NCBI GenBank assembly: GCA_964244495.1
Contig: CAXTIU010000006.1
Span: 163,402-227,401, forward strand
Length of the DNA: 64,000 nucleotides
From: RH-AL1 sp964244495
Lineage (GTDB): Bacteria; Pseudomonadota; Alphaproteobacteria; Rhizobiales; Beijerinckiaceae
Direction: 5' to 3'
The translations under genes were made by a program, and so were the position numbers. Shown piece after piece: positions 46,022 through 54,523 of this stretch. The notes under the pieces are model-generated. The model had not been told where the DNA came from. It saw only the letters and a program-made list of their open reading frames with translations, and ran no database searches. Within the stretch, counting starts at the first letter, position 1. The number at the start of each line of letters is the position of its first letter.

Positions 46022-47070
46022 ATGAGCAAGAGGGTCAACCTCGCTTCCGCAGTCGTCGCGTGCGATGCGACGATGGTTTTGATGCCTCGAGCGTCCGCTT
46101 ATGAGCGCGGCTACGGCAGCTTCAGCATCAATCCGGGCTCCTTCCTAAATCTGCCCGCGCCCACTCCCCCACCCGGTCTCTATGGAAGCTTGGTCTTCAA
46201 CCAGACGGGCCTGAACATCGTCGGGCCGAGCGCGTTCTCGTCGACCGGCCAGCCCACGCGCGTCGACGTCAGCGCGCCGGTCCAGATCCTCACCATCGTG
46301 CCGGGATTCAACTTCCTCGGTGGCGTGTACAGCGCGACGTTCGCACAGCAAGAAAAATATACTCGCAGTCGGCGCTGCAAAACATCATTAGGTTCGGCGT
46401 CCACAATAGCAGCGTCACCCCCATCTCGCTCGGTTACAAGATCGGCGACACCGGCCTCTATACCAAGCTCTACACCGCCGTGGTCTTCCCTGACGGAACG
46501 CAGGACGGTCCGACCGGCCTCGGCAACGCCGGCGTGCCGTTCTGGACGATCCGGCCGGGTTTCGGCCTGGAGTTTCAGAAGGGCGGCTTCACCTTCATCA
46601 ACAACTTCGTCGCCGAGTACAACACCGAGAACTTCATCACCAGCTATCAGACGGGCACCATCATCCGGGACGAGTTCACGATCACCAAGACGCTCGGCCG
46701 CTTCACGTTCGGGCCGGCCTTCGCCTACATCGTGCAAGTCACGAACGACACCTCGTCGAAGTATTACAGCTACGCCATCAACACGAACCGGTACGATCAG
46801 TTCGGCATCGGCGGCATCGCGGGCTATGACTTCGGTCCCGTCTCGTTGAGCGTCTACGGCTTGCAGGACGTACACGCGTCCGGCGGGACGCCGGCCCGCA
46901 TCGGTGGGCCGGAAACCGGCGTAACCACCGCAGGTTACTCCATCTACGCGCAGGTCAGCTACAGGATACCCGGTATCTTCGGCGTCGGGAGACCGTTCGG
47001 GCCGCCGGGACCAGTCGCGGTCTCCCGTCCTGGGACAGCGCTCTCGTCGCCCGGACCGTTCGGGCGGTAG
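46022..47070 (+). pseudogene. Outer-membrane transporter, phenol-degradation MetA type, frameshifted
   Basis: Two frames together make one protein similar to the Phenol_MetA_deg outer-membrane family found near aromatic-degradation genes. The first frame (46022 to about 46355) has a signal-like start, GYGSFSINPGSFLNLPAPTP, and ILTIVPGFNFLGGVYSATFA. The second (from about 46357) continues ISLGYKIGDTGLYTKLYTAV, NFVAEYNTENFITSYQTG, GIGGIAGYDFGPVSLSVYG and YSIYAQVSYRIPGIFG. A one-base loss near the A-run at 46346-46352 joins them. No usable -1 slippery heptamer is present, so decay or sequencing error is likelier than programmed frameshifting. Confidence 0.75.
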
Positions 47071-47145
47071 GCCGACAAACTCGCCACCCGCGCCATCGTC
47101 GACCGCTTCAAGACCTGCGCCGCGACACGTTCGCTAGGGGAACCC

Positions 47146-47775
47146 ATGTCCACGAGCTCGTTGACAGACACGTTTGAGATCCGCCAACTGATTGAAGACT
47201 GGGTCCTGTGGCGCGACACCGGTGATTGGGACCGGCTGGCGACGACCTGGCATCCTGAGGGGCGCATTGTCACGACGTGGTGCGTGTCGTCCGGCGAGGA
47301 ATTCGTTGGGCGAAGCCGGGGCGCGTGGAAGGCCGGCCTCAAGGTGCTCCACACCCTAGGCGGCGCCAGCATCGACGTGAGCGGGTCGCGCGCGATCGGG
47401 CAGACCAAGATGCAAATCATTCAACGGGCCGCCGTGCACGGCGTGCTCGTGGATGTGAGCTGCCACGGTCGCTTCTGCGACGCCTTCGAAAAGCGCGACG
47501 GCCGGTGGGGAATCGTGCTGCGTCAGCCGGCCTACGACATGGACCGCATGTCCCCCATTGAGCCTGGCGCCACGCTCGCCCTCGACGCCGACCTCCTCGC
47601 GTCCTATCCCGAAGGCTACCGACACCTCGCCTACCTGCAAACGCAGCTTGGGATGAGCGTGACCAAGGACCTTCCGGGGACACGCGGTCCGGAGACGGAG
47701 GCGCTGTACGCACGCCTGCGCCGCTGGCTGGCGGGTGACGATGCCTCGTGCCTGGACGCTCCAAGCTCGGCTTGA
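47146..47775 (+). CDS. SnoaL/NTF2-like domain protein
   Basis: 209 residues. N-terminal NTF2-like fold of the SnoaL_4 kind: DTFEIRQLIEDWVLWRDTGD, WDRLATTWHPEGRIVTTWCV, and MQIIQRAAVHGVLVDVSCHG. Such proteins act as small-molecule cyclases, isomerases or dehydratases, or as dioxygenase small subunits; the substrate here is unknown. It precedes the decarboxylase gene by about 390 bp and probably belongs to the catabolic cluster. Confidence 0.82.
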   Translation: MSTSSLTDTFEIRQLIEDWVLWRDTGDWDRLATTWHPEGRIVTTWCVSSGEEFVGRSRGAWKAGLKVLHTLGGASIDVSGSRAIGQTKMQIIQRAAVHGVLVDVSCHGRFCDAFEKRDGRWGIVLRQPAYDMDRMSPIEPGATLALDADLLASYPEGYRHLAYLQTQLGMSVTKDLPGTRGPETEALYARLRRWLAGDDASCLDAPSSA

Positions 47776-48167
47776 GGTGCGGAGCCTTAGGAAGTTTCAC
47801 TATTTTGCCGACGACGACGCTGGCGCTCGCTGGGCGAGGCATGGCGAGAATAACAATCCGGACGACAAGTGCCCGTCCACTCGTTCTTGTAACGCGCCGC
47901 TTTTGCAGGTACCAACGTTACCATCGAAAATACAACGCTATCGTAGAAAAAGGGGCTTCATCCCACGGCTATGATGGGATGCTCCTGGCGACAACGATCA
48001 AGTGACGGCGAATGTGGCGCGGCCAACCGAGCGACCAGCTCGCGCTTCGGTCGGTCTCGTTCGCTCCCAAAGTCACAGTTCACGCAACCCGACTGCAGGC
48101 CTCTTGGCGCGTCAGGCGCGCTGTCCTTCATGATCCTGGGACCACGAACAGCTTGAGGATATAAGAG
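47776..48167 (+). promoter_or_regulatory. 392-bp upstream region of the decarboxylase operon
   Basis: No gene. It contains caacgctatcgt at 47932-47943, whose reverse complement acgatagcgttg recurs at 58871-58882 in the divergent promoter region of the ligase/hydrolase pair. A cccacggctatgatggg hairpin lies at about 47961-47977. The decarboxylase start is preceded by ataagag, a modest Shine-Dalgarno. Confidence 0.5.
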
Positions 48168-49148
48168 ATGGACGGCAAGATCGGTCTTGAGGAGCACTTC
48201 TCCTTGGAGGAAACGCTGGAGGACTCGCTCGGGCAGATGCCGAAGGTGATCTGGTCCGAGCTGCGCCACCGCCTGCTCGACATCCAGGAAACGCGCCTCA
48301 AGCTCATGGACGCGCACGGGATGGAGATGATGCTGCTGTCGCTCAACGCGCCGGCGGTGCAGTCGGTCGCCGACCCACACCAGGCCTCCGAGCTGGCGCG
48401 GCGGGCGAACGACTTCCTGGCGGAGGAGGTCGCCAAGCGGCCGACCCGCTTTCAGGGTCTGGCGGCGCTGCCGATGCAGGATCCGGACGGCGCGGCGCGC
48501 GAGCTGGAGCGCTGCGTCAAGGACCTCCGCTTCAAGGGCGCGCTGGTCAATGGCTTCTCCGAGATCGCCGGCGTCGAGGGACCGGTCTACTACGACCTGC
48601 CGCAGTTCGCGGGATTTTGGGCGGCGGCGGCGGCGCTCGGCGTGCCCTTCTACCTCCACCCGCGCAATCCGCTTCCCGCTGACGCGCGCATCTACAAGGA
48701 CCACCCCTGGCTGCTCGGCCCGACCTGGGCGTTCGGCCAGGAAACGGCGGTGCACGCGCTGCGCCTGATGGCGTCCGGCCTGTTCGACAGGCATCCCGGG
48801 CTCACCATCATCCTCGGCCACCTGGGCGAGGGTTTGCCCTACAGCATGTGGCGCATCGACAACCGCAACGCCTGGATCAAGCTGAAGCCGGCCTATCCCG
48901 CGCAGAAGAAGCTGGCCGCGTACTTCCACGCCAACTTCTACCTGACGACCTCGGGCAACTTCCGCACTCAGTCCCTGATCGACGCCATGCTGGAGATCGG
49001 CTCCGACCGCATCCTGTTCTCCACCGACTGGCCGTTCGAGAACATCGACCACGCCACCGACTGGTTCGACGCCGCCTCCATCAGCGAAGCGGATCGGCTG
49101 AAGATCGGCCGCACCAACGCGCAGAAGCTGTTCAAGCTCGACCAGTAG
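48168..49148 (+). CDS. Gamma-resorcylate (2,6-dihydroxybenzoate) decarboxylase type amidohydrolase
   Basis: Metal-dependent, reversible decarboxylation of ortho-hydroxybenzoates; 2,6-dihydroxybenzoate to resorcinol in characterised relatives. 326 residues, same length as the Rhizobium enzyme and similar throughout. Metal and catalytic residues all present at the family positions: Glu8 and His10 (GLEEH), His164 (FYLHPRNPLP), His218 (ILGHLGEGLPY), Asp287 (STDWPFENIDHATDWF). Other signatures: RLLDIQETRLKLMDAHGME and SLNAPAVQ. Followed by an aldehyde dehydrogenase after 70 bp. The natural substrate could also be 2,3-dihydroxybenzoate or salicylate; no resorcinol hydroxylase or hydroxyquinol dioxygenase is in view. 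Confidence 0.93.
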   Translation: MDGKIGLEEHFSLEETLEDSLGQMPKVIWSELRHRLLDIQETRLKLMDAHGMEMMLLSLNAPAVQSVADPHQASELARRANDFLAEEVAKRPTRFQGLAALPMQDPDGAARELERCVKDLRFKGALVNGFSEIAGVEGPVYYDLPQFAGFWAAAAALGVPFYLHPRNPLPADARIYKDHPWLLGPTWAFGQETAVHALRLMASGLFDRHPGLTIILGHLGEGLPYSMWRIDNRNAWIKLKPAYPAQKKLAAYFHANFYLTTSGNFRTQSLIDAMLEIGSDRILFSTDWPFENIDHATDWFDAASISEADRLKIGRTNAQKLFKLDQ

Positions 49149-49218
49149 GCGCGTCTGGCTCGCACGCCGCTCGCCCAGCCGAACCGTTCACCACCGTGAC
49201 CACGAGAAGGAACAAAGG

Positions 49219-50694
49219 ATGACCCGAGACGGCACCCTGACGGAGCAGCGCCATGTCCGGCACTGGATCAACGGCGAGTGGGTGAGTTCCGCTCCCGAGC
49301 GGCAAAGCTTCAACCCCGCGACAGGCGAGGTGATCGGCACGTTCTGCGACGCCGACGGCGCCGTTGCCCAGGCGGCGATCCAGGCGGCGGCGCACGCGTT
49401 CCGGCAAGGACCCTGGCGGCACGACCCGATGCTGCGCGCGACCGCGCTCGGCCACCTCGCCGACGCCTACGCCGCGCGGCTCGACGACGTCATCGACACG
49501 CTCTGCCTGGAGAACGGCAAGGTGCGCTACGAGGCGACCTTCGAGGCCCGCTTTATCATCCGTGCGCTGCGCTTCGCCGCCGGCCTCGCGGTGCAGAACT
49601 TCGGCCGCGTGGTCGACCCCCGGCCCGGCCAGCAGACCCTGTCGATCCGCCAACCGGTCGGCGTCGCGGGGCTGATCATCCCGTGGAACTCGCCGGCCTA
49701 TCTCTGCATCCGCGCGCTCGCCCCGGCGCTCGCCGCTGGCTGCACCGCCGTGGTGAAGATGCCTGCCCAGGCCGCCCAGACCGCCGCGCTACATGCGGAA
49801 GTCATCGCCGGCGTGCCGGAAATCGCTAAGGGCGTGGTCAACATCTTCACCGAGTCCGGTTCGGACGGCGCCCGCCTGCTGGTCGACTCGCCGCACGTCC
49901 CGACGATCAGCTACACTGGGAGTACGGCGGTGGGTCGGATCATCGGCCAAGGCGCTGCGGCCGGGCTCAAGCGCGTCGGCCTCGAACTCGGCGGCAAGAC
50001 CCCGCACCTGGTGTTCGCCGACGCCGACCTCGAGGCGGTTCTGCCGGTGCTCGAGAAGTCCTGCACCGTGTTCGCCGGCCAGTTCTGCATGACCGGCAGC
50101 CGCATCCTGGTCCACCGCGACGTCGCCGACGCGCTCAAGGACGGGCTGGCGCGAAGGCTGAAGAAGGTCCGGCCGGGCCCGGCCGCCGATCCGGCCAGCG
50201 ACATGGGTCCGCTCATCGACAACGCCGCCGTCGCCCGGGTCGACGCGATGGTCGATGACGCCATCCGCGCCGGGGCGCGAGTGATCGTTCGCGGCGGGCC
50301 GTCCACGGATCCGGCCCTGGCCGGCGGCGCCTTCTACCACCCGACCCTGCTCGAGGTGAGCGACCCGTCGATGGCGATCGTGCAAAAGGAAATCTTCGGC
50401 CCCGTGCAGACCGTGCAGGTGTTCGACACGGAAGCGGAAGCGATCGCCCTGGCCAACGACAGCGAGTACGGCTTGAGCGCCTGCGTTTGGAGCCGCGATG
50501 TCGACACGCCGATGCGCGTCGCCAGACAGCTCGAAGCCGGCCTCATCTCCATCAACAGCTGGGGCAACCTCGCCGTCGAGTCCGAGGAGGGCGGCTTCAA
50601 GTCGAGCGGCCTCGGGCGCCTGGGCGGCGTCGCCTCAATGGAGGATTTCGTCGAGTACAAGCAGATCACTCAGAACTACGACGGCGGACACTGA
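49219..50694 (+). CDS. NAD(P)+-dependent aldehyde dehydrogenase
   Basis: Oxidises an aldehyde, probably aromatic given the context, to the acid. 491 residues: cofactor region IIPWNSPAYLCIRALAPALA, FTGSTAVG-like SYTGSTAVGRIIGQGAA, Glu in VGLELGGKTPHLVFADADLE, catalytic Cys in VFAGQFCMTGSRI, and EIFGPVQTVQVFDTEAEAIA. Full length. Between the decarboxylase and the alcohol dehydrogenase on the same strand, consistent with an alcohol-aldehyde-acid sequence. Confidence 0.94.
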   Translation: MTRDGTLTEQRHVRHWINGEWVSSAPERQSFNPATGEVIGTFCDADGAVAQAAIQAAAHAFRQGPWRHDPMLRATALGHLADAYAARLDDVIDTLCLENGKVRYEATFEARFIIRALRFAAGLAVQNFGRVVDPRPGQQTLSIRQPVGVAGLIIPWNSPAYLCIRALAPALAAGCTAVVKMPAQAAQTAALHAEVIAGVPEIAKGVVNIFTESGSDGARLLVDSPHVPTISYTGSTAVGRIIGQGAAAGLKRVGLELGGKTPHLVFADADLEAVLPVLEKSCTVFAGQFCMTGSRILVHRDVADALKDGLARRLKKVRPGPAADPASDMGPLIDNAAVARVDAMVDDAIRAGARVIVRGGPSTDPALAGGAFYHPTLLEVSDPSMAIVQKEIFGPVQTVQVFDTEAEAIALANDSEYGLSACVWSRDVDTPMRVARQLEAGLISINSWGNLAVESEEGGFKSSGLGRLGGVASMEDFVEYKQITQNYDGGH

Positions 50695-50753
50695 ACGGCG
50701 GGGCGGAGCGACGCGAGCCGCCCGACCCGCGCCGCGTCACGGAAGCGGCGGTC

Positions 50754-51842
50754 GTGTCGCATCCGAACGCGCCTTTCATCCTGCGCGACGTTGCGTTATC
50801 GCCGCCGCGGCCGGACGAGGTAATCGTGCAACTGGAAGCGAGCGGCGTGTGCCACGCCGACCTGGCGGCGCGATCGGGCGCCCTGCCGTTTCCGCTTCCG
50901 GGCGTCCTCGGGCACGAGGGCGTCGGGCGGATCGTCGAGGTTGGCTCAGCCGTTGGCGTCGCCGCGGTCGGAGATCGCCTCGTCATCAGCTTCGATTGGT
51001 GCAGTCATTGTTCAGCATGCCGACACGGTGCCCCGGCTTACTGCCGGCACTGGCCGCGCTTGAACCTGACCGGTGGAAGCCGCAACGACGGCTCGGCGAC
51101 GCTCAGTTGCCGTGACGGCGGCTTGCACGGTCACTTCTTCGGCCAATCCTCCTTCTCGCGCATGGTCGTCACCAAGGCGCGCGCCACCGTGCCGGTGCCG
51201 GAGGACGTGCCGGCCGCCGTGCTGGCGCCACTCGGGTGCGGGGTCCAGACCGGGGTCAGCGCGGTCACCGACGTCCTGCGGCCGGCACCCAGCTCCCGCG
51301 TGGCTGTCTTCCGCGCCGGCACGGTCGGCATGTCGGCGTTGATGGGCCTGCGTGCGACCGGCGTAGCAAAGGTCATCGCGGTGGATGTCCATCCCGCGCA
51401 CCTCGCGCTCGCCCGCAAGCTCGGTGCAACCGATGTGGTCGACGTCGCCGCCGGCAATGTCAGCGAGCGGATCGCGGCGCTGACCTCCGATGCCGGGATC
51501 GATGGGTCGATCGGGACGGGTGGCATCCTCGGTGCGTCGCGGGCCGCGATCTGCTCGCTGGCCTCGGGCGGCACCTGCGTCGCCGTCGGGGCGCCCGCGC
51601 CGGGTGACAGCGGCGACTGCGACGTGATCGACCTTGTCGCCCGAGGGTTGCGGGTCGTTGATGCCAACCAGGGTGACGTCCCCCCCCCGGCGCGTCTATC
51701 CCGCGCCTCGTCGAACTCTACCGCCGCGGCCGCCTTCCCGTCGATGAGATCGTCACGAGTTTTCCTTGTCAGGGAAATCAACAAGGTGGCTCGCGCGTCG
51801 TCGGACGGCACCGTGATCAAACCCGTGCTGCACACGGCCTGA
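50754..51842 (+). CDS. Zinc-binding aryl-alcohol dehydrogenase, C-terminal part locally out of frame
   Basis: Medium-chain dehydrogenase resembling benzyl-alcohol/AdhC-type enzymes. 362 residues from a GTG at 50754 (ggaagcgg upstream). Catalytic zinc: GVCHADLAARSG and LGHEGVGRIVEVG; structural zinc: WCSHCSACRHGAPAYC. The Rossmann fingerprint reads VAVFRAGTVGMSAL, with Arg where the first Gly is usual. After a nine-C run (51680-51688) the frame yields an unlike segment (RLSRASSNSTAAAAFPSMRS); the expected helix IPRLVELYRRGRLPVDEIV is encoded one phase away in the same DNA. The normal ending INKVARASSDGTVIKPVL returns after a T-run near 51761-51764. Two compensating single-base changes explain this. 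Activity is doubtful if the sequence is right. Confidence 0.85.
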   Translation: MSHPNAPFILRDVALSPPRPDEVIVQLEASGVCHADLAARSGALPFPLPGVLGHEGVGRIVEVGSAVGVAAVGDRLVISFDWCSHCSACRHGAPAYCRHWPRLNLTGGSRNDGSATLSCRDGGLHGHFFGQSSFSRMVVTKARATVPVPEDVPAAVLAPLGCGVQTGVSAVTDVLRPAPSSRVAVFRAGTVGMSALMGLRATGVAKVIAVDVHPAHLALARKLGATDVVDVAAGNVSERIAALTSDAGIDGSIGTGGILGASRAAICSLASGGTCVAVGAPAPGDSGDCDVIDLVARGLRVVDANQGDVPPPARLSRASSNSTAAAAFPSMRSSRVFLVREINKVARASSDGTVIKPVLHTA

Positions 51843-51920
51843 CGCGACCCATGGCCTAGTCCTGGGGCCATGGGTCGTGGCCTGAGTCTAACTGGATTCG
51901 CTACACGGGCCGGATCCACG

Positions 51921-53309
51921 TCAATCGATGGTCTTGGCCCGCACGCGGTAGCTCAGGAGGACCGCCGCCGCCGACAACGCTGGCAAGGCCATGATGGCCG
52001 GCACAGCCCCCTGGTGAAGGCCGCTCGAGAACAGCAGGCCCGCCAGCACCGGCGACAGCGCGCTGCCGAGGCGGCCGCTTCCGACCACGAAGCCGGTGCC
52101 GCTCGCGCGCACCGGGGGGGAAAGCGCGCGCCACCACCGAATACAGGGCGATCATCGCACCCAGCGTGAAGAAGCCGGTCACCGCCGACGCGATCCTCAA
52201 CAGGCCGAGGTTGGCTGGGGTGAAGCCGAGCGCGACGATGGAGGTGACGGCGCCGAGTTGAGCGGCGATCGCCACTCCCTTGAGACCAACCCGGCCGCTG
52301 AGCGCGCTGACGGTCACGCCGCCGCAGATGCCGCCGAGGCTCACCCACACCGCCACAGCCTCGGCCTGCGCCGCCGGAAAGCCGAGGTTGGCGATCAGCG
52401 TCGCTACCCAGGTTTGAAGGTAGAAGTTGGTCATGACGTAAAGGAAGTAGGTCGCCGTCACCTTCAAGGTGGTGGCCGCCATCCCGTCGTGGAACAGATT
52501 GACCAGGGGAACCGTTTTCCGGCTTGCCGGCGTGGGGAGGCGTGTCACGGCGGTGTGCCCGCAGCGCGTGAGGAAGGCGTTGACTTGCGCGAGCGCGTCA
52601 GCCTGCGCCCGCGCCGTGCGGTGGGGCCGCGCGATCAGCGAAGGCAACGACTCCGGCAACCACACCCAGGACACGGCCAGCATCGCCGCGCCGAGGCCGG
52701 CGGCGCAGACGAAGACGGCGCACCAACCGTAGGACGGCAGCAGGTGCGCCGCCAGGAGGCCACCGGCGACGCTGCCGATGGGACACCCGACGTTGAGAAG
52801 GCTGACACACAGGTCGTGCCGGCGGGCGTTGGAATATTCGGCGGCGAGCGGAATGACCGCCGCGATCATCGTGCTCACGCCGAGCCCGGTCAGCAGCCGC
52901 GAGGCGATCAGGCCGGCGAGCCCGCCCGCCAACGCGGTCCAGATCGAGCCGGCGATCATCAGAACGAGGCTGACCATGGTCAACGCACGCCGGCCGCGCA
53001 CGTCGGCGACCGGCGCGATCAGGAAGGAACCGATCGCCATGCCGACCAGCCCGACGGAGAACGCGGTTCCCAACGCGGCCTTGCCGATCCCCCGTCCCGC
53101 GCGACCGCCGGCGCCGCGAAGGTGATCGCCAGGACGTCGAAGCCGTCGAGCGCGAACAGGGCCACCGTGACCGAGATCGCGACGACCTGGAGACGGCTCA
53201 TCGGCGCGGCGAGGAGCACCTCGCGGGGATCAAGTTCGCGGAAGGAGCCGTACTCGCGCGCAACCCCGTCCAAACGTCCCGTCATCACCATGGATCGATC
53301 CGCCTTCAT
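51921..53309 (-). pseudogene. Aromatic-acid MFS transporter (AAHS type) with two frameshifts
   Basis: Three phases are needed for one 12-helix transporter. The N-terminal piece (start about 53309-53288) has SRLQVVAISVTVALFALDGF, typical of 4-hydroxybenzoate/benzoate permeases (LDGFD). A one-base loss near the C-run 53089-53093 leads into the middle frame (FSVGLVGMAIGSFLIAPVAD, RGRRALTMVSLVLMIAGSI). An extra base in the seven-G run at 52116-52122 separates the last 60 residues (GTGFVVGSGRLGSALSPVLA, ending SYRVRAKTID). The homopolymer sites make sequencing error possible. Confidence 0.8.
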
Positions 53310-53415
53310 GATCGCGCGGAGGCGCCCGCTTCGGCCCTTAATGTCACCAGCGATCCGGAGCGGACGGTCGGCGAGGCGGCCCTACGCGCCGACGCGGGCT
53401 GGCTGCTGATCCCGC

Positions 53416-54432
53416 CTATCGCGTCGCCGGCTGCGACCGGCCGTCGGCCTCGCGCATGAAGTCCACGACGACCTTGTTGAAGTCGTCGGCGTTCGCGAGC
53501 TGCACGAAGTGGGTCGGCGACTTGACGATGACGTGGCGGCCATGGGTCAGCTTGGCGAGGATGTCGGCGCCGGCATCGTAGAGCGGGTTCCATCCGCCCG
53601 TGATGATCAGCGTCGGGATGCCGGCCTTGGCGACGGCTTCCGCCGCCTGCTTCATGGCCGGAAACGGCGCCTGGCGGGCCTCCAGCAGCGCGCAACCCTC
53701 CGCCGTCGCGCGTTTGGGGTCGGACTCAAGGAGGGCCGCGGCAGGGTTGGGCTTGCCGCCCTTGGACAGGCTTCGCGCGAAGGCGATCCCGTACTCCCCG
53801 GGCGTCTTGGCCTGCGTGAGCGTGCTCACAAAGCTGTCCGTGTCGGCTTTGATGGCGGGGTTCTGCGCGATCGTCGGATCGCTCGCCAGCAGGACGCGGA
53901 CCGCCGGCTCGATTAGGATGAGCGACTTCACCGCCTGCGGCCGACGCGCGGCGGCCAGCAATGCCTCGGCGCCACCCCAGGAGTGTGCGATCAGGTTAGT
54001 GCCGTCCCCCAGCATGTCGGCGATCCAGACGGAGTCGGCCGCCATGTCGTCGACGCCGCGCGTCGGGCTCTTGCCGAATCCCGGGCGATCGACCACCTCG
54101 AGTCGCCAGCCCTGGTCGCCGAGCACCTTCTGCTTGGCGAAGTTGCTCGGGCCGCCGCCCAACCCGCCCTGAACGCCGCCGTGCACGATCAGGACCCTCG
54201 GGCCGCTCGTGCCCCACCGGGTGACATCGATGGGCAGCTTCGCGGCTTCCGCCTCGGGCAAGCGGGTCGCCGGCGGGCACTGGGCGACGAGCATCGCCAC
54301 GTGTTGCTGCATCGCCGACTTCTGCTTGGCGGCGTCCTGTCCCGGTCCGGCGGACTGCTGGGCATCCGTGACGATGGAGGCGCCGGCGAGCGCCATGGCT
54401 GCCAGGCCGGTCGCAGTTATCGTCTTGATCAT
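53416..54432 (-). CDS. Exported alpha/beta hydrolase
   Basis: 338 residues from the ATG at 54432. Signal peptide about 1-24 (TATGLAAMALAGASIVTDAQ). Alpha/beta-hydrolase fold: oxyanion region LIVHGGVQGGLGGGPSNFA, nucleophile elbow LIAHSWGGAEALLAAARRP (Ser), late Asp in LIITGGWNPLYDAGADI, His in VKSPTHFVQLANADDF. A periplasmic esterase that might release the aromatic acid from an ester before uptake (inference). Same strand as the two MFS genes. Confidence 0.85.
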   Translation of the reverse strand: MIKTITATGLAAMALAGASIVTDAQQSAGPGQDAAKQKSAMQQHVAMLVAQCPPATRLPEAEAAKLPIDVTRWGTSGPRVLIVHGGVQGGLGGGPSNFAKQKVLGDQGWRLEVVDRPGFGKSPTRGVDDMAADSVWIADMLGDGTNLIAHSWGGAEALLAAARRPQAVKSLILIEPAVRVLLASDPTIAQNPAIKADTDSFVSTLTQAKTPGEYGIAFARSLSKGGKPNPAAALLESDPKRATAEGCALLEARQAPFPAMKQAAEAVAKAGIPTLIITGGWNPLYDAGADILAKLTHGRHVIVKSPTHFVQLANADDFNKVVVDFMREADGRSQPATR

Positions 54433-54523
54433 GGAATTGACCCTTCTCGGCTCCGGATCGGTCCCGTCCGCCCGGCGTCTCACCTGGAGCGGATGGAATC
54501 GGTGATTGGGTGACGCGTCGCGC

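Noticed and set aside
46340..46356. Programmed -1 frameshift in the MetA-type channel gene
   Set aside because: No X-XXY-YYZ heptamer in the correct phase at the A-run, and neither a stimulatory hairpin nor a reason for regulated frameshifting is visible.
46660..46675. Possible downstream copy of the tRNA-Arg 3' end (att site), tccgggacg
   Set aside because: Only nine bases match, within coding sequence of the outer-membrane protein; too short for an attachment repeat.
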